Notes: generated by a model from the letters alone, not told the origin. A stretch of 34,849 bases of DNA from CAYLLD01 sp964425135 (GCA_964425135.1 CAYRKW010000035.1:1-34849), one strand, 5' to 3'. Positions 23,671 through 32,003 are shown, numbered from the stretch's first letter. Numbers and translations are program-made.

Positions 23671-25493
23671 GTGGATGCTTTCGAAAGGTCACCATCAATG
23701 CGGCGGGAATAGCCGCGGGGTGTGTACATGCGGTCGCCATCGCCGCGCTTGGCTATGCGTGAGTTGGAGGAGCCAACAAGAACCACGGTCAACATATCAA
23801 CCTCATCCACCTCCAGTTCCGACAGCGTGCGATAGGTCAGGCTTTCATCGGGCCGTCCCAGTGAACGGGCGAGCAAGACTGGGGTTTCGGCGGGTCTGTG
23901 CTTGAGCAGAATAACACGGGCAATCGCCAGAAGATCGCGGCGGCGTTTGGAAACGGGGTTGTAAAACGCAATAACGAAATCGCCCTGTGCTGCAGCCTCG
24001 ATCCGTTTGATGATATCTTCACGGTAGGTTAGCAAATCCGAGAGAGATATGGCGCAAAAATCATGGCCCAGCGGTGCACCCGCCCGTGCTGCTGCGCCTT
24101 GCAGGGCCGAAACGCCCGGTGTTGTGATCACCTCGACACGCTGGGCGGCAGCCGATACGCCTTGCTCATCTGGACCACGATCAAGCAACTCAAACACCAG
24201 CGCGCCCATCGCGTATATCCCGGAATCGCCTGAACATATGAGCGCGATATTACGCCCCTTGCCCGCCTCTTCGAGCGCATAGCGGCAGCGCGCTTCCTCC
24301 CCGCCCAGCGGAAAATCAACGCGTTCCTTGCCCTGCGCCAGCGGGCCGAGCAGATCGATATAGAGGCCGTAGCCGACAAGCGCATCGGCTTGCGCGACCA
24401 GTTGCGAGGCTTCGGGCGTGCGCCAGCTTGCCTGCCCCGGACCAATCCCGATCAGCGACACGCGCCCGCGCCCTCGACCTGTCAGCGTTTCAATCGGCTC
24501 GCGCGCAATGCCGATGGCGCAGGTGGCGTTGGCGGTCTTCTGTTTGCCAAGCCAGAGCCCGCCTTCATCGCCTGTGAGCGCCAGCGCCGCCGCCTCGCTC
24601 ACGCCGTGGCAGCCGATTTCGGCGAAGACAACATCGGAAGGGTTCATCAGGTTGGGTGTCTCGGCTTCCAACTCAGCAGGTGAGAACAGTCGCAGCGGCA
24701 GATCGAGCGATTTGGCGAGTTCCAGAACCGCTGGCTCATCCGCCTTCAGATCGACCGTTCCAATTGCCGCGATGGCTTGCGGCGCCAGTTCGGCCTCGGC
24801 GAGCATTTTGTGCACCAGATCGGCAAGCTCTTCGGGCGGGCAGTTGCGGGAACACCCCACACCAAGCGTTGCGCGCAAAGGGTGGAACAACAGGCCATTT
24901 TCCGGCGGCGAGACCGGGTCCATCGTGGCTTCGATTGTGATCGCTTCGCCTTTTGGCAGCGCTGAAAGCCATTCTGCGCGCGCTGCCTCATCCCCGGTCA
25001 CCTGCGCGCCATCCCCAGCCAGCAGGGAGGCCATCACCGATTTCGCATCGCCGGGATTGGCCAGACGCCAGCCCGCAGGCGGCTCATCAAGCGCAAGTCC
25101 AAGCGCCGCATCGCCCGCCGTTGTAATCGCCGCATGACCATTGATGATTTGAGCGATGTGCGCCGCCAGACGGTTGGCGCCACGATGTCCGCCCAAAAGC
25201 GGTATGACCGTCCCGTCGTTGGACACTGCAATCACAGGGGGCTCGGCCCGCTTGTCATTCAAAAGCGGCGCAACCGCGCGAATGAGGATGCCGGCGGCGC
25301 AAAAGCCGATCACGGGATGTCCTGCCGCGAAACAGTCGCGCGCGTGATCGAGTGCGTTGTCGAAGCTGCTGTCCGCCTCCGCCACACGACCCACACGGCC
25401 TTCGAGCGGCAGCGACATCGCATCGGCAAGCGTCCGTGCCGGTGCATATGCCGTCTCGTTCAGGCACAGAATGCGGGGATTTAAGTCAGCCAT
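23667..25493 (-). CDS. cbiG-cobJ: fused CbiG-CobJ: precorrin-5A hydrolase-like and C17-methyltransferase
   Basis: This is a 608-residue fusion. Residues 1-130 are a CbiG N-terminal domain (GFCAAGILIRAVAPLLNDK, then IPLLGGHRGANRLA at 97-110). Residues about 208-330 are the CbiG C-terminal/CobE domain (GVGCSRNCPPEEL, ATCAIGIAREP). Residues 343-590 are CobJ (SLIGIGPGQASWRTPEA, ICSGDSGIYAMG, FYNPVSKRR), which methylates C17 with ring contraction. CbiG normally opens the ring-contraction lactone in the cobalt-early route. In the aerobic route CobE is only a CbiG C-terminal homologue, so a complete CbiG here is notable. It overlaps cobI upstream by 13 bp and cobM downstream by 4 bp. Confidence 0.93.
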   Translation of the reverse strand: MADLNPRILCLNETAYAPARTLADAMSLPLEGRVGRVAEADSSFDNALDHARDCFAAGHPVIGFCAAGILIRAVAPLLNDKRAEPPVIAVSNDGTVIPLLGGHRGANRLAAHIAQIINGHAAITTAGDAALGLALDEPPAGWRLANPGDAKSVMASLLAGDGAQVTGDEAARAEWLSALPKGEAITIEATMDPVSPPENGLLFHPLRATLGVGCSRNCPPEELADLVHKMLAEAELAPQAIAAIGTVDLKADEPAVLELAKSLDLPLRLFSPAELEAETPNLMNPSDVVFAEIGCHGVSEAAALALTGDEGGLWLGKQKTANATCAIGIAREPIETLTGRGRGRVSLIGIGPGQASWRTPEASQLVAQADALVGYGLYIDLLGPLAQGKERVDFPLGGEEARCRYALEEAGKGRNIALICSGDSGIYAMGALVFELLDRGPDEQGVSAAAQRVEVITTPGVSALQGAAARAGAPLGHDFCAISLSDLLTYREDIIKRIEAAAQGDFVIAFYNPVSKRRRDLLAIARVILLKHRPAETPVLLARSLGRPDESLTYRTLSELEVDEVDMLTVVLVGSSNSRIAKRGDGDRMYTPRGYSRRIDGDLSKAST

Positions 25494-26185
25494 GGATCGC
25501 CGCCTTTGGTCACAAGGATCATTGAAAAATAGGGCGCTGTGTCGGGCGCATCCGCGAGCGGCATGAGCTTTTGCGACGGCAGTGTTGCCCGCTCTATGTA
25601 CTGGGCTCGCGCTGTAAGATTTTGTCGCGCCAAAACGCCGCGCAGCTTGGCCAAATGCCGCCCCACCTTCATGATCGCGAGCGCATCGGCATGTGCAATG
25701 CGCGCCTCCAGTTCCGCCTCCGGCAACGTCGCGGGCAGGACAGTCAGCACCTCATTGCGCGCCGACAATGGCTGCGCGCTTGCTGCCGCGCAGGCGGTCA
25801 TGGAGGTCACGCCGGGAACGATTTCTGTCTCGAAATCATCAGATAGCCGCGCGAAGAGATACATGAAGGAGCCGTAGAAAAAAGGATCGCCTTCGCAAAA
25901 CACCACAACATCCGTGCCCGACGTCAGAACCTCAGCGATGTCTTTTGCTGCCGCATCATATGCGGCTTGGGCAGGAAAACGTTTTTCATCCATCGGAATA
26001 TCAATGCGAATTTCGCGCGCACTTTGCGGGATAAACGGCGCTGCGATGGCGCGCGCAAAACTCTCACCGCCTGTGGGCGCAGGATACGCGATCACCTCAG
26101 CTTCGCCAATCAGGCGATGGGTCTTGAGCGTGATCAACTCCGGATCCCCCGGACCCAGCCCAACGCCATAGAGCTTGCCACTCAT
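25481..26185 (-). CDS. cobI: precorrin-2 C20-methyltransferase
   Basis: This 234-residue SAM methyltransferase is the first committed step after the siroheme branch. Diagnostic parts are LYGVGLGPGDPELITLKT at the N-terminus, FCEGDPFFYGSFMYLFARL, and EIVPGVTSMTACAAAS. The start MSGKLYG overlaps the cobL stop as ATGA, so a longer in-frame extension of 15 codons was rejected. CobI and CbiL cannot be separated with confidence here. It sits between cobL and cbiG-cobJ, the normal order for Rhodobacteraceae. Confidence 0.94.
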   Translation of the reverse strand: MSGKLYGVGLGPGDPELITLKTHRLIGEAEVIAYPAPTGGESFARAIAAPFIPQSAREIRIDIPMDEKRFPAQAAYDAAAKDIAEVLTSGTDVVVFCEGDPFFYGSFMYLFARLSDDFETEIVPGVTSMTACAAASAQPLSARNEVLTVLPATLPEAELEARIAHADALAIMKVGRHLAKLRGVLARQNLTARAQYIERATLPSQKLMPLADAPDTAPYFSMILVTKGGDPWLT

Positions 26186-27381
26186 CGCTTCACAAGGCTC
26201 CATTGCGTAACCGGCATCAGCGGACGCCATCCGGTGAGCTTGCCGACAGGCTCGGCGCGATTGACGCTGAGTTTGACCAGATCGCCGCCATGGGCACGTT
26301 GCAGGCGGATCAGGACTTCCTCGCTCTCCAGCGTGACCGCGTTGGCCACGAGGCGGCCAAGCGGGCGCAGGGCGGTCCAGCAGGTTTCAAACACCACTTC
26401 ATCAAGCCCGCCGCCGATAAAAATCGCGTCTGGCTTTTCGAGACCCGTCAGCGCATCTGGCGCTTTGCCGTCTATGATCTCAAGCTTCGGCGCGCCCAGC
26501 GAAAGCGCATTGCCAGCCGCCATAGCGCGGCGGTCGGCGCGCGGCTCGATCCCGATTGCACGGGCGTAGCGGGCGGCGCGCATCCACTCAATTGCGACAG
26601 AACCGCAGCCCGTTCCGATATCCCACAAAAGCGCACCGCGCATGGGCATGAGTTTGGCCAGCGTGGCTGCCCGCACCTCGCGCTTGGTCATCGTCCCGTC
26701 GCTGTCAAAAAGGTCATCCGCAAGGCCCGGTACGCGCGGCAGGAGCGCGGCGTTCTCATCGGCAATGCACGCGACGGCCAGCGTATTGAACGGCGGCACC
26801 TCTGCGTTCCATTCCTGCGCGATCCCGTCAAAGCGCTGCTCGTTCTGCCCGCCCATCGCCGCCAGCACGGTCATCTTTGAGCGCCCAAACCCGCGTGAGG
26901 TCAGGAAGGCGGCGATCTGCGCAGGGGTTTGCGCGCCGGTGGTCAGGATAAGCAAGCGCTGGTCGGGCTGAATAAACGCGATCATTGTCTCGACGGGACG
27001 GCCATGCACGGTCAGCGTCTCTACATCCGCGAGCGACCAGCCCATGCGGGCTGAAGCAAGCTGAAACGCGGAGAGCATCGGGTAGTATTTGATCTCAGAC
27101 GGATCAATCGAGCGGCCAATGCGCGCACCCACGGAGAACCACAGCGGATCGCCCGTCGCCAGCACCACAACCCGTTTGCCTTTTAGCCCCTTGAGCGTGT
27201 CGATCAGCGCATCAAAGGGATGTGGCCAGGACAATCGTTCAGCCTGCACATCCCCAGACAGCTTGTGATGGCGGTCGCCGCCAATAATGACTTCGGCAGC
27301 TTCGACAACCGCGCGGGCAGCGGGCGTCAGCCCCTCAAGCCCGTCCTCGCCAATACCGACGATGTGGAGCCAAGCGCTCAT
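26182..27381 (-). CDS. cobL: precorrin-6Y C5,15-methyltransferase (decarboxylating)
   Basis: This 399-residue bifunctional enzyme methylates C5 and C15 and decarboxylates C12. The N-terminal CbiE-like methyltransferase domain starts WLHIVGIGEDGLEGLTPAA. The C-terminal CbiT domain has the class I SAM motif LLWDIGTGCGSVAIEW (around residue 240) and FIGGGLDEV. The fused CbiE-CbiT form is CobL. Its start overlaps the cobH stop (ATGA). All reading frames here overlap, showing strict translational coupling. cobK (precorrin-6A reductase), often nearby, is absent from the window. Confidence 0.94.
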   Translation of the reverse strand: MSAWLHIVGIGEDGLEGLTPAARAVVEAAEVIIGGDRHHKLSGDVQAERLSWPHPFDALIDTLKGLKGKRVVVLATGDPLWFSVGARIGRSIDPSEIKYYPMLSAFQLASARMGWSLADVETLTVHGRPVETMIAFIQPDQRLLILTTGAQTPAQIAAFLTSRGFGRSKMTVLAAMGGQNEQRFDGIAQEWNAEVPPFNTLAVACIADENAALLPRVPGLADDLFDSDGTMTKREVRAATLAKLMPMRGALLWDIGTGCGSVAIEWMRAARYARAIGIEPRADRRAMAAGNALSLGAPKLEIIDGKAPDALTGLEKPDAIFIGGGLDEVVFETCWTALRPLGRLVANAVTLESEEVLIRLQRAHGGDLVKLSVNRAEPVGKLTGWRPLMPVTQWSLVKR

Positions 27382-28853
27382 GATGTTGCTTCTCCCAATC
27401 CGGCGGCCAGCGCGTTGACGCCTGCCGATGCCATCGCTGATCCGCCCTTGCGCCCGCGCAGTGTGATGAAATCGCACCCGCGCGGGTTAGCGGCAAGCTC
27501 AGCTTTTGATTCAGCCGCGCCGACGAACCCGACCGGAAAACCCAATATGACGCTCGGCTTGGGCCATCCGTTATCGAGTAATTCGAGCAGTTGGAAGAGC
27601 GCGGTGGGAGCGTTTCCGATTGAAACGATTGCGCCGTCGATATGGTCGCGCCACAGATGAACGGCGGCAGCAGAACGGGTCGTTTCGAGATCTTTGGCCA
27701 TATCAGGCACGTTTGAATCGTTGAGGGTACAGATAAGATCGGTTTGGGCCGGCATGAGCGTTGTGGAAATGCCTGCGCGCACCATCTCGCAGTCGCAAAG
27801 CACGGGCGCGCCGGACAGAAGCGCTGCGCGGCCCTTGGTGACGGCGTCGGGGCTGAAGGCGAGGCGATCTGCGATTTCCGTCATCCCGCAGGCATGGATC
27901 AGGCGGGTGACGAGTGGCTGCATGACCTCTGGGAACCGTTCAAGCCGCGCCTCGCCGCGAACGGTCGCAAATGACTGCGCATAGATACGTGCTGGGTCGC
28001 GTTCGTAACGCAACGCGGGCTTGGAGGGGCGCAGAGCGTTCGGGTTTCCGGCGCCAAATATCCAACCCTCTTCGCGTTTGACCTGAGCTGGTTGCGCGTT
28101 TGGCTCGGAGAGCACCTCGGCGAGCTTGCCCGTGTGGTCGAGCCGGGCCACCGCCTCAACCATCGAACGCACCTGGCCGGCATCTTTGATCTCTTCGCCT
28201 CCATGCGGCGGGATGAGCGAGGGGAATACCTCCACTGCCAGATGAGGTTTTTCCTTGGATGTCTTTTCGAACGGCCAGATGGCTAGGGGCAGATCGCGCC
28301 GCATCCGCTCCAGTATAGCGATCCCGGTCAGAGCCTGCCCGCCGACCGAGCCAACGCCCGAAAGTTTCCATGTCTCCTGCGTCCCGCTTGCCAGCGTTTC
28401 AACCAGACGCTTGGACGCGGGGAAGAGTGTGCCATAGCCTTGCGATTTTTTGCGTGGCAAACCCTCGATGTCGCGCTTGAGACCGTTGCCCCAAAACGGA
28501 CCATCTCCGTCGGTTGCCGCGTTCAGCTGCGCCGCTGCTTCAAAGCGGTTGTTGGCGTTGTCTGCACCATCCTCAATCAGCGCCTCAATGTGCGCCCACA
28601 TCGCTTGCCAGTCACCTCCTGTTAGCGCCATTGCCGCGCCCTCGGGATAACCGAACGCGAAATCAAAGCCCAAAAAGACACGCGGCACATTAAGCGCGGC
28701 GCGCAACTCGCGCTCCGCCTCCGCCCGTGTCGCCGGGTTGGTCAACGTAACCCCGCCCTCATCACTGACAGCAATCCATATACTGTCAGCGCCGGCCTTG
28801 GGCACACCAGCGGAAGACCAGTCAACGATGATATAGCGGTCGAAGAGCGTCAC
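27378..28853 (-). CDS. cobH: DUF429-like domain fused to precorrin-8X methylmutase
   Basis: This 491-residue fusion starts at a GTG overlapping the cbiX stop (GTGA). Residues 281-491 are a complete CobH, which moves the C11 methyl to C12; the active-site H320 is in LIHACGM, with the family segments TTRSAAA, GNAPTALF and GFPVGFVGAAESK. Residues 1-275 form a separate domain with IIVDWSSAGVP and FLGFDFAFGYPEG, a pattern like the DUF429 RNase-H-like fold with acidic residues D11 and D64. The role of this domain in cobalamin synthesis is unknown to me. A plain CobH is about 210 residues, so this is more than twice the usual size. An in-frame extension upstream (to 28997) is judged non-coding. Confidence 0.9.
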   Translation of the reverse strand: MTLFDRYIIVDWSSAGVPKAGADSIWIAVSDEGGVTLTNPATRAEAERELRAALNVPRVFLGFDFAFGYPEGAAMALTGGDWQAMWAHIEALIEDGADNANNRFEAAAQLNAATDGDGPFWGNGLKRDIEGLPRKKSQGYGTLFPASKRLVETLASGTQETWKLSGVGSVGGQALTGIAILERMRRDLPLAIWPFEKTSKEKPHLAVEVFPSLIPPHGGEEIKDAGQVRSMVEAVARLDHTGKLAEVLSEPNAQPAQVKREEGWIFGAGNPNALRPSKPALRYERDPARIYAQSFATVRGEARLERFPEVMQPLVTRLIHACGMTEIADRLAFSPDAVTKGRAALLSGAPVLCDCEMVRAGISTTLMPAQTDLICTLNDSNVPDMAKDLETTRSAAAVHLWRDHIDGAIVSIGNAPTALFQLLELLDNGWPKPSVILGFPVGFVGAAESKAELAANPRGCDFITLRGRKGGSAMASAGVNALAAGLGEATS

Positions 28854-30079
28854 TTTCGACGGACGCTTTCGGGGCCAAGCGGGTGCTTCTCGTGCGGATA
28901 GACCGGATGATGATGGTCGTGGTCGTGGTGATGATGATGCCCGTCGCCATGGTCGTGATGATGGTGGTGGTGATGGTCTTGCATGACCAAACGGCATTCA
29001 CCCGTGCAGAAGGTATCGCACAGCTTGCAATCCTCGACGTTGGAGCCGGGGGCAGATGCGCCCTGCCCTTCGACGTGGTGGTGGTGGCTTTCCTGAACCG
29101 AGCCGACTTCTGCCTCAAAGCCCAGCACTTCGGTGCGGTATTTGCACAGCACGCAAGTTGGCGGCGGAATGGCACCGAAAGCTGCATGGCCGCGGCCTTT
29201 TTCGGCGGCGATGGCGGCGCGTTCAGCTGGTGTGATCTTACGGGCCATACCATCTTCGGGCGCCAGGATTTGCGTGCGGTACTGGCACGTGCCGCAGTTG
29301 GGTGGCGGTGTGTCAGAGGCAAGCTCTTTGATCCGTTCGGCAAATGTGTCGAGGACTTTGTCGTGATCGTTCAGATAGCCCGCCTTGATAAACTGAATGT
29401 TCGGATGGGCGGCGGCGACTTTGTCGGTGAAGCCGTAGATGCGGTCGATCAGAATGCCGGTGAACAGGAAGTAGGGAAAGACGATGACGCGCTTGTAGCC
29501 CAGTCTGGTCACATGGGTCAGGCAGGGCTCAACGAGCGGGAAAGTGACGCCGGAATAGCCGGTTTCAGCCCAGCCAAACCCCATGCCTTCCCAAAGCATG
29601 CGGGTGATTTTGGAGACGTTGGAATTGGCATCCGGGTCCGAGGCGCCGCGCCCGATGACAACGAGGGCCGTCTCGCTCAGCGGCAGCTCGCCATGCTCCG
29701 CATTGGCCGCATCTACCGCATCCTGAACCCGGCCTGCGGCGGCGGCGATCATCTTGGGATCAACGCCCAGCTCGCGCCCGAACAAGATTTCGATATCGTG
29801 TTTTGCGGCATAAGTGTTGAGCACGGTCGGAATATCGTTCTTGGCGTGCATCGCGGCAAAGAGCATGCCGGGGACCGCCAGAACTTTGTCGCATCCTGCT
29901 TCGCGTAGCTTGTCGAGACCATCGCGGATCACCGGATTTGCAAACTCCAGATAGCCGTATTCGACAAGCCAATCGCTCGGTAGTTTGGCGGGGAGTTTAT
30001 CGGCAAGCACCGAAAACTGGTCCACAGCAGCTTGGCTACGCGAGCCGTGGCCGCAGATCATAACACCGATTTTGCTCAT
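28850..30079 (-). CDS. cbiX: sirohydrochlorin cobaltochelatase CbiX, long form with His-rich tail
   Basis: This 409-residue protein carries two CbiX halves (about 1-125 and 135-260; GHGSRSQAAV with the metal-binding histidine, and VIGRGASDPDANSN). Together they insert cobalt into sirohydrochlorin. The long C-terminal region has paired cysteines (NCGTCQYR, TCVLCKYR) and a CKLCDTFCTGEC cluster, then a tail with runs of seven, five and three histidines mixed with Asp and Gly. A His-rich end and an iron-sulfur site are known for the long CbiX of Bacillus megaterium. The tail probably stores or delivers cobalt. Its ATG overlaps the stop of the small gene upstream. Confidence 0.95.
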   Translation of the reverse strand: MSKIGVMICGHGSRSQAAVDQFSVLADKLPAKLPSDWLVEYGYLEFANPVIRDGLDKLREAGCDKVLAVPGMLFAAMHAKNDIPTVLNTYAAKHDIEILFGRELGVDPKMIAAAAGRVQDAVDAANAEHGELPLSETALVVIGRGASDPDANSNVSKITRMLWEGMGFGWAETGYSGVTFPLVEPCLTHVTRLGYKRVIVFPYFLFTGILIDRIYGFTDKVAAAHPNIQFIKAGYLNDHDKVLDTFAERIKELASDTPPPNCGTCQYRTQILAPEDGMARKITPAERAAIAAEKGRGHAAFGAIPPPTCVLCKYRTEVLGFEAEVGSVQESHHHHVEGQGASAPGSNVEDCKLCDTFCTGECRLVMQDHHHHHHHDHGDGHHHHHDHDHHHPVYPHEKHPLGPESVRRK

Positions 30080-30294
30080 GCGGGTTCTCCTTCTTCAGTC
30101 GCGGCAGGCGCGTCCTGGGACTTGCCCTTGCTCGCCTTGGCCGCCGCAATCGCGCCCAGCGCGATGGCGCCACCGATCAAAACCGCCGCACCGATATGCC
30201 CGTGACCCGCAACCTCAGCGACATGCCCGGCGTGCGCGCGTGCGACCGTCGGCGCCATGCTTGCAGCAAGCGTGAAGAGAACCTGTTTGTGCAT
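30076..30294 (-). CDS. small exported/membrane His-containing protein
   Basis: This 72-residue protein has a signal-like N-terminus (MHKQVLFTLAASMAPTVARA), then HAGHVAEVAGHGH, a hydrophobic helix (about 35-55) and a Lys/Glu tail. Six histidines, including four in the stretch between the two hydrophobic segments, suggest periplasmic metal binding. It opens the cobalamin operon and overlaps cbiX by 4 bp, so a role in cobalt handling is reasonable. It does not match CbtB as I know it. The start MHKQ was preferred over an upstream in-frame start because the signal sequence begins there. Confidence 0.75.
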   Translation of the reverse strand: MHKQVLFTLAASMAPTVARAHAGHVAEVAGHGHIGAAVLIGGAIALGAIAAAKASKGKSQDAPAATEEGEPA

Positions 30295-30411
30295 CCTTCG
30301 CCCTTTCCTGTCATCGCTCACGAAAAGGCAGGCAAGCGCGCGGCGTACCTGATGAACGCTGCCGCCCTGCACCCCTCATTTGGTCGGCGCGATTGGCGAC
30401 TCACCTTTCCG

Positions 30412-30428
30412 GCCCTTATTGCAAGGGC
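30412..30428. promoter_or_regulatory. 6-bp hairpin in cobalamin operon leader
   Basis: GCCCTT (30412-30417) and AAGGGC (30423-30428) flank a 5-nt loop about 120 bp upstream of the operon's first start codon. No T run follows on either strand. With the larger inverted repeat at 30448-30486 it may form a structured leader. Confidence 0.3.
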
Positions 30429-30447
30429 AAGCGTTAGGACGCTGCTT

Positions 30448-30486
30448 AGCCGCAATCACACGCGATGATCAATGCAGATTGCGGCT
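30448..30486. promoter_or_regulatory. 10-bp inverted repeat with 19-bp spacer between divergent operons
   Basis: AGCCGCAATC (30448-30457) and GATTGCGGCT (30477-30486) are perfect inverted arms around 19 bp containing a central TGATCA. It lies in the 322-bp region between the cobalamin operon (start 30294) and the reductase gene (start 30617). No T run follows, so a terminator is unlikely. It fits a regulator site or a long hairpin in the cobalamin leader. The rest of 30295-30616 shows no gene and no recognisable cobalamin riboswitch. Confidence 0.5.
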
Positions 30487-30616
30487 GACTTGCGTATGTA
30501 TGCGACACGCTCCTGCGCGGCGGATGGGGCGATAACGGGACTATTGCTTGTAAACCGCTTGGCATTGCCTAACTGGAAGTGTTCGACCTCGACATATCGC
30601 GAAAGGAACGGCCTTT

Positions 30617-31594
30617 ATGGGACGCATGATAGACGGGAACTGGATCACGGATGAGGTGGCGATTTCCAACAGCAAGGGCGAGTTTGAGCGCAAGGAAGTG
30701 ACCTTCCGCAACTGGATCACGCCGGACGGGCAAGCGGGGCCGAGCGGCACAGACGGGTTCAAGGCGGAAAGCGGGCGCTATCATCTGTATATTGCTGATG
30801 CCTGTCCCTGGGCGCACCGGACAAAGATATTTCGTCATCTCAAGGGATTGGAGGATCATATTACCATGGATGTGGTCCATCCCGATATGATGGATGACGG
30901 TTGGACGTTTTCGACAGATTTCGACGGCTCGACCGGTGACAGTCTCTTTGGCCATGCGTTTGTGCGTGATATCTACGCACAGGCCAAAGCCGATTTTACG
31001 GGCCGCGTGACGGTGCCAATATTGTGGGACAAGACCAGCGGGACGATTGTGAATAACGAATCCTCCGAGATCATCCGTATGTTCAATTCGGCCTTCAATG
31101 AGATCACCGGCAACACCGATGATTACTGGCCCGAAGAGATGCGTGATGAGATCGAAGAGGTGAACACGCGGATTTACAACACGCTCAACAACGGGGTCTA
31201 TCGCAGTGGCTTTGCCAGCTCACAATCGGCCTATGAGAACGCTGTGGGCGAGTTGTTCGACACGTTGGAGTGGCTGGAGGCACGTCTGTCAAAATCGCGC
31301 TATTTGATGGGTGATAAGCTGACCGAGGCGGACCTGCGCCTCATCCCCACGCTGCTGCGCTTTGATGATGTTTACTATCATCATTTCAAATGCAATCTCA
31401 AACGCTTGACGGAATTCCCTAACCTTTGGGATTACGCCCGCGATCTCTACCAAACCCAAGGGATCGGCGCGCTTTACCGCCGCGAAGCGACGCGGCGGCA
31501 TTACTTTTATTCGCACAGATCAATCAATCCGCACGGCATTTTGCCGGTGGGACCGATTGCTGACTGGATGGTGCCGCATACGCGAGGCACCTGA
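30617..31594 (+). CDS. yqjG: glutathionyl-hydroquinone reductase (Xi-class GST)
   Basis: This is a 325-residue Xi-class glutathione transferase that reduces glutathionyl-hydroquinones. The catalytic cysteine C63 is in the signature CPWAHR (63-68). VPILWDKTSGTIVNNESSEI is the thioredoxin-fold cis-Pro and glutathione-binding segment, and the C-terminal helical domain contains YLMGDKLTEADLRLIPTL and RFDDVYYHHFKCN. The start is supported by AAAGGAA upstream. It stands alone, convergent with the degenerate receiver gene. Cell role: quinone detoxification in the cytosol. Confidence 0.95.
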   Translation: MGRMIDGNWITDEVAISNSKGEFERKEVTFRNWITPDGQAGPSGTDGFKAESGRYHLYIADACPWAHRTKIFRHLKGLEDHITMDVVHPDMMDDGWTFSTDFDGSTGDSLFGHAFVRDIYAQAKADFTGRVTVPILWDKTSGTIVNNESSEIIRMFNSAFNEITGNTDDYWPEEMRDEIEEVNTRIYNTLNNGVYRSGFASSQSAYENAVGELFDTLEWLEARLSKSRYLMGDKLTEADLRLIPTLLRFDDVYYHHFKCNLKRLTEFPNLWDYARDLYQTQGIGALYRREATRRHYFYSHRSINPHGILPVGPIADWMVPHTRGT

Positions 31595-31602
31595 ACTCAA
31601 AA

Positions 31603-31634
31603 TTGCGCCGCCAACCTCACGCTTTGCGGCGCAA
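31603..31634. terminator. bidirectional terminator in convergent gene ends
   Basis: TTGCGCCGC (31603-31611) and GCGGCGCAA (31626-31634) are perfect 9-bp arms with a 14-nt loop, in the 22-bp gap after the reductase and extending into the last codons of the receiver gene. The minus side is followed by TTTT, the plus side by a weaker CTCTCCTTTT. It would serve both convergent genes. Confidence 0.75.
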
Positions 31635-32003
31635 CTCTCCTTTTGCGGGTGGGCAATAGTGTTCCACCATGGCAGCCAAATCCGACGGTCTGAGCGGCGT
31701 GCGCATCATACCACGGGCGTTCGGGATCAAATCGAAGATCGATCCGTCACTAAAAAAGCTGCTGTTTGTAACAGTGATGATTGGTGCCTCTGGAAACCGG
31801 TAGGTCGCATAGTCAGAGATTGCGATTGCCCCGCCATCGGGCAAAACCAGTTCCAGAACAAGCGCATCGAACTCTTCAAAGCGCATGGCCGCAATTGCAT
31901 CTTTCTGGCATGTCGCCAAAGTGACATTCAGTCCCTGACGATCGAGAAACGAAGCCCACAAACGGCCAAGGTCTTCGTTATGTTCAACAATAAGTACTCG
32001 CAT
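31617..32003 (-). CDS. stand-alone degenerate response-regulator receiver
   Basis: This is a 128-residue single receiver domain without an output domain. The fold pattern is complete (VLIVEHNEDL, FDALVLELVLPDGG, IITVTNSS, MMRTPLRPSDL). The phospho-acceptor aspartate is replaced by E51, the acidic pair is E7-H8, and the conserved lysine before proline is T102. It therefore probably cannot be phosphorylated normally, and the Glu may mimic the phosphorylated state. No histidine kinase adjoins it. It may signal by protein contact. Its start faces the DUF1636 gene across a 212-bp divergent region. Confidence 0.9.
   Translation of the reverse strand: MRVLIVEHNEDLGRLWASFLDRQGLNVTLATCQKDAIAAMRFEEFDALVLELVLPDGGAIAISDYATYRFPEAPIITVTNSSFFSDGSIFDLIPNARGMMRTPLRPSDLAAMVEHYCPPAKGELRRKA

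Noticed and set aside
28854..28997. 48-residue Pro/Arg/Ser-rich extension of the CobH fusion
   Set aside because: It is the antisense-frame shadow of the His-rich end of cbiX. The GTG at 28853 overlapping the cbiX stop is a better start.
28883..29908. Long plus-strand ORF opposite cbiX
   Set aside because: It is an antisense shadow; its Met/Val-rich start is the reverse complement of the histidine codons. The minus strand encodes a clear CbiX.
30295..30450. Cobalamin riboswitch upstream of the cobalamin operon
   Set aside because: The minus strand has GGAAAGGTG and CATCAGGTACGCC-like pieces, but no proper B12 box, GCCACTG or CCCGCAACTGT core. The resemblance is too weak without a covariance-model search.
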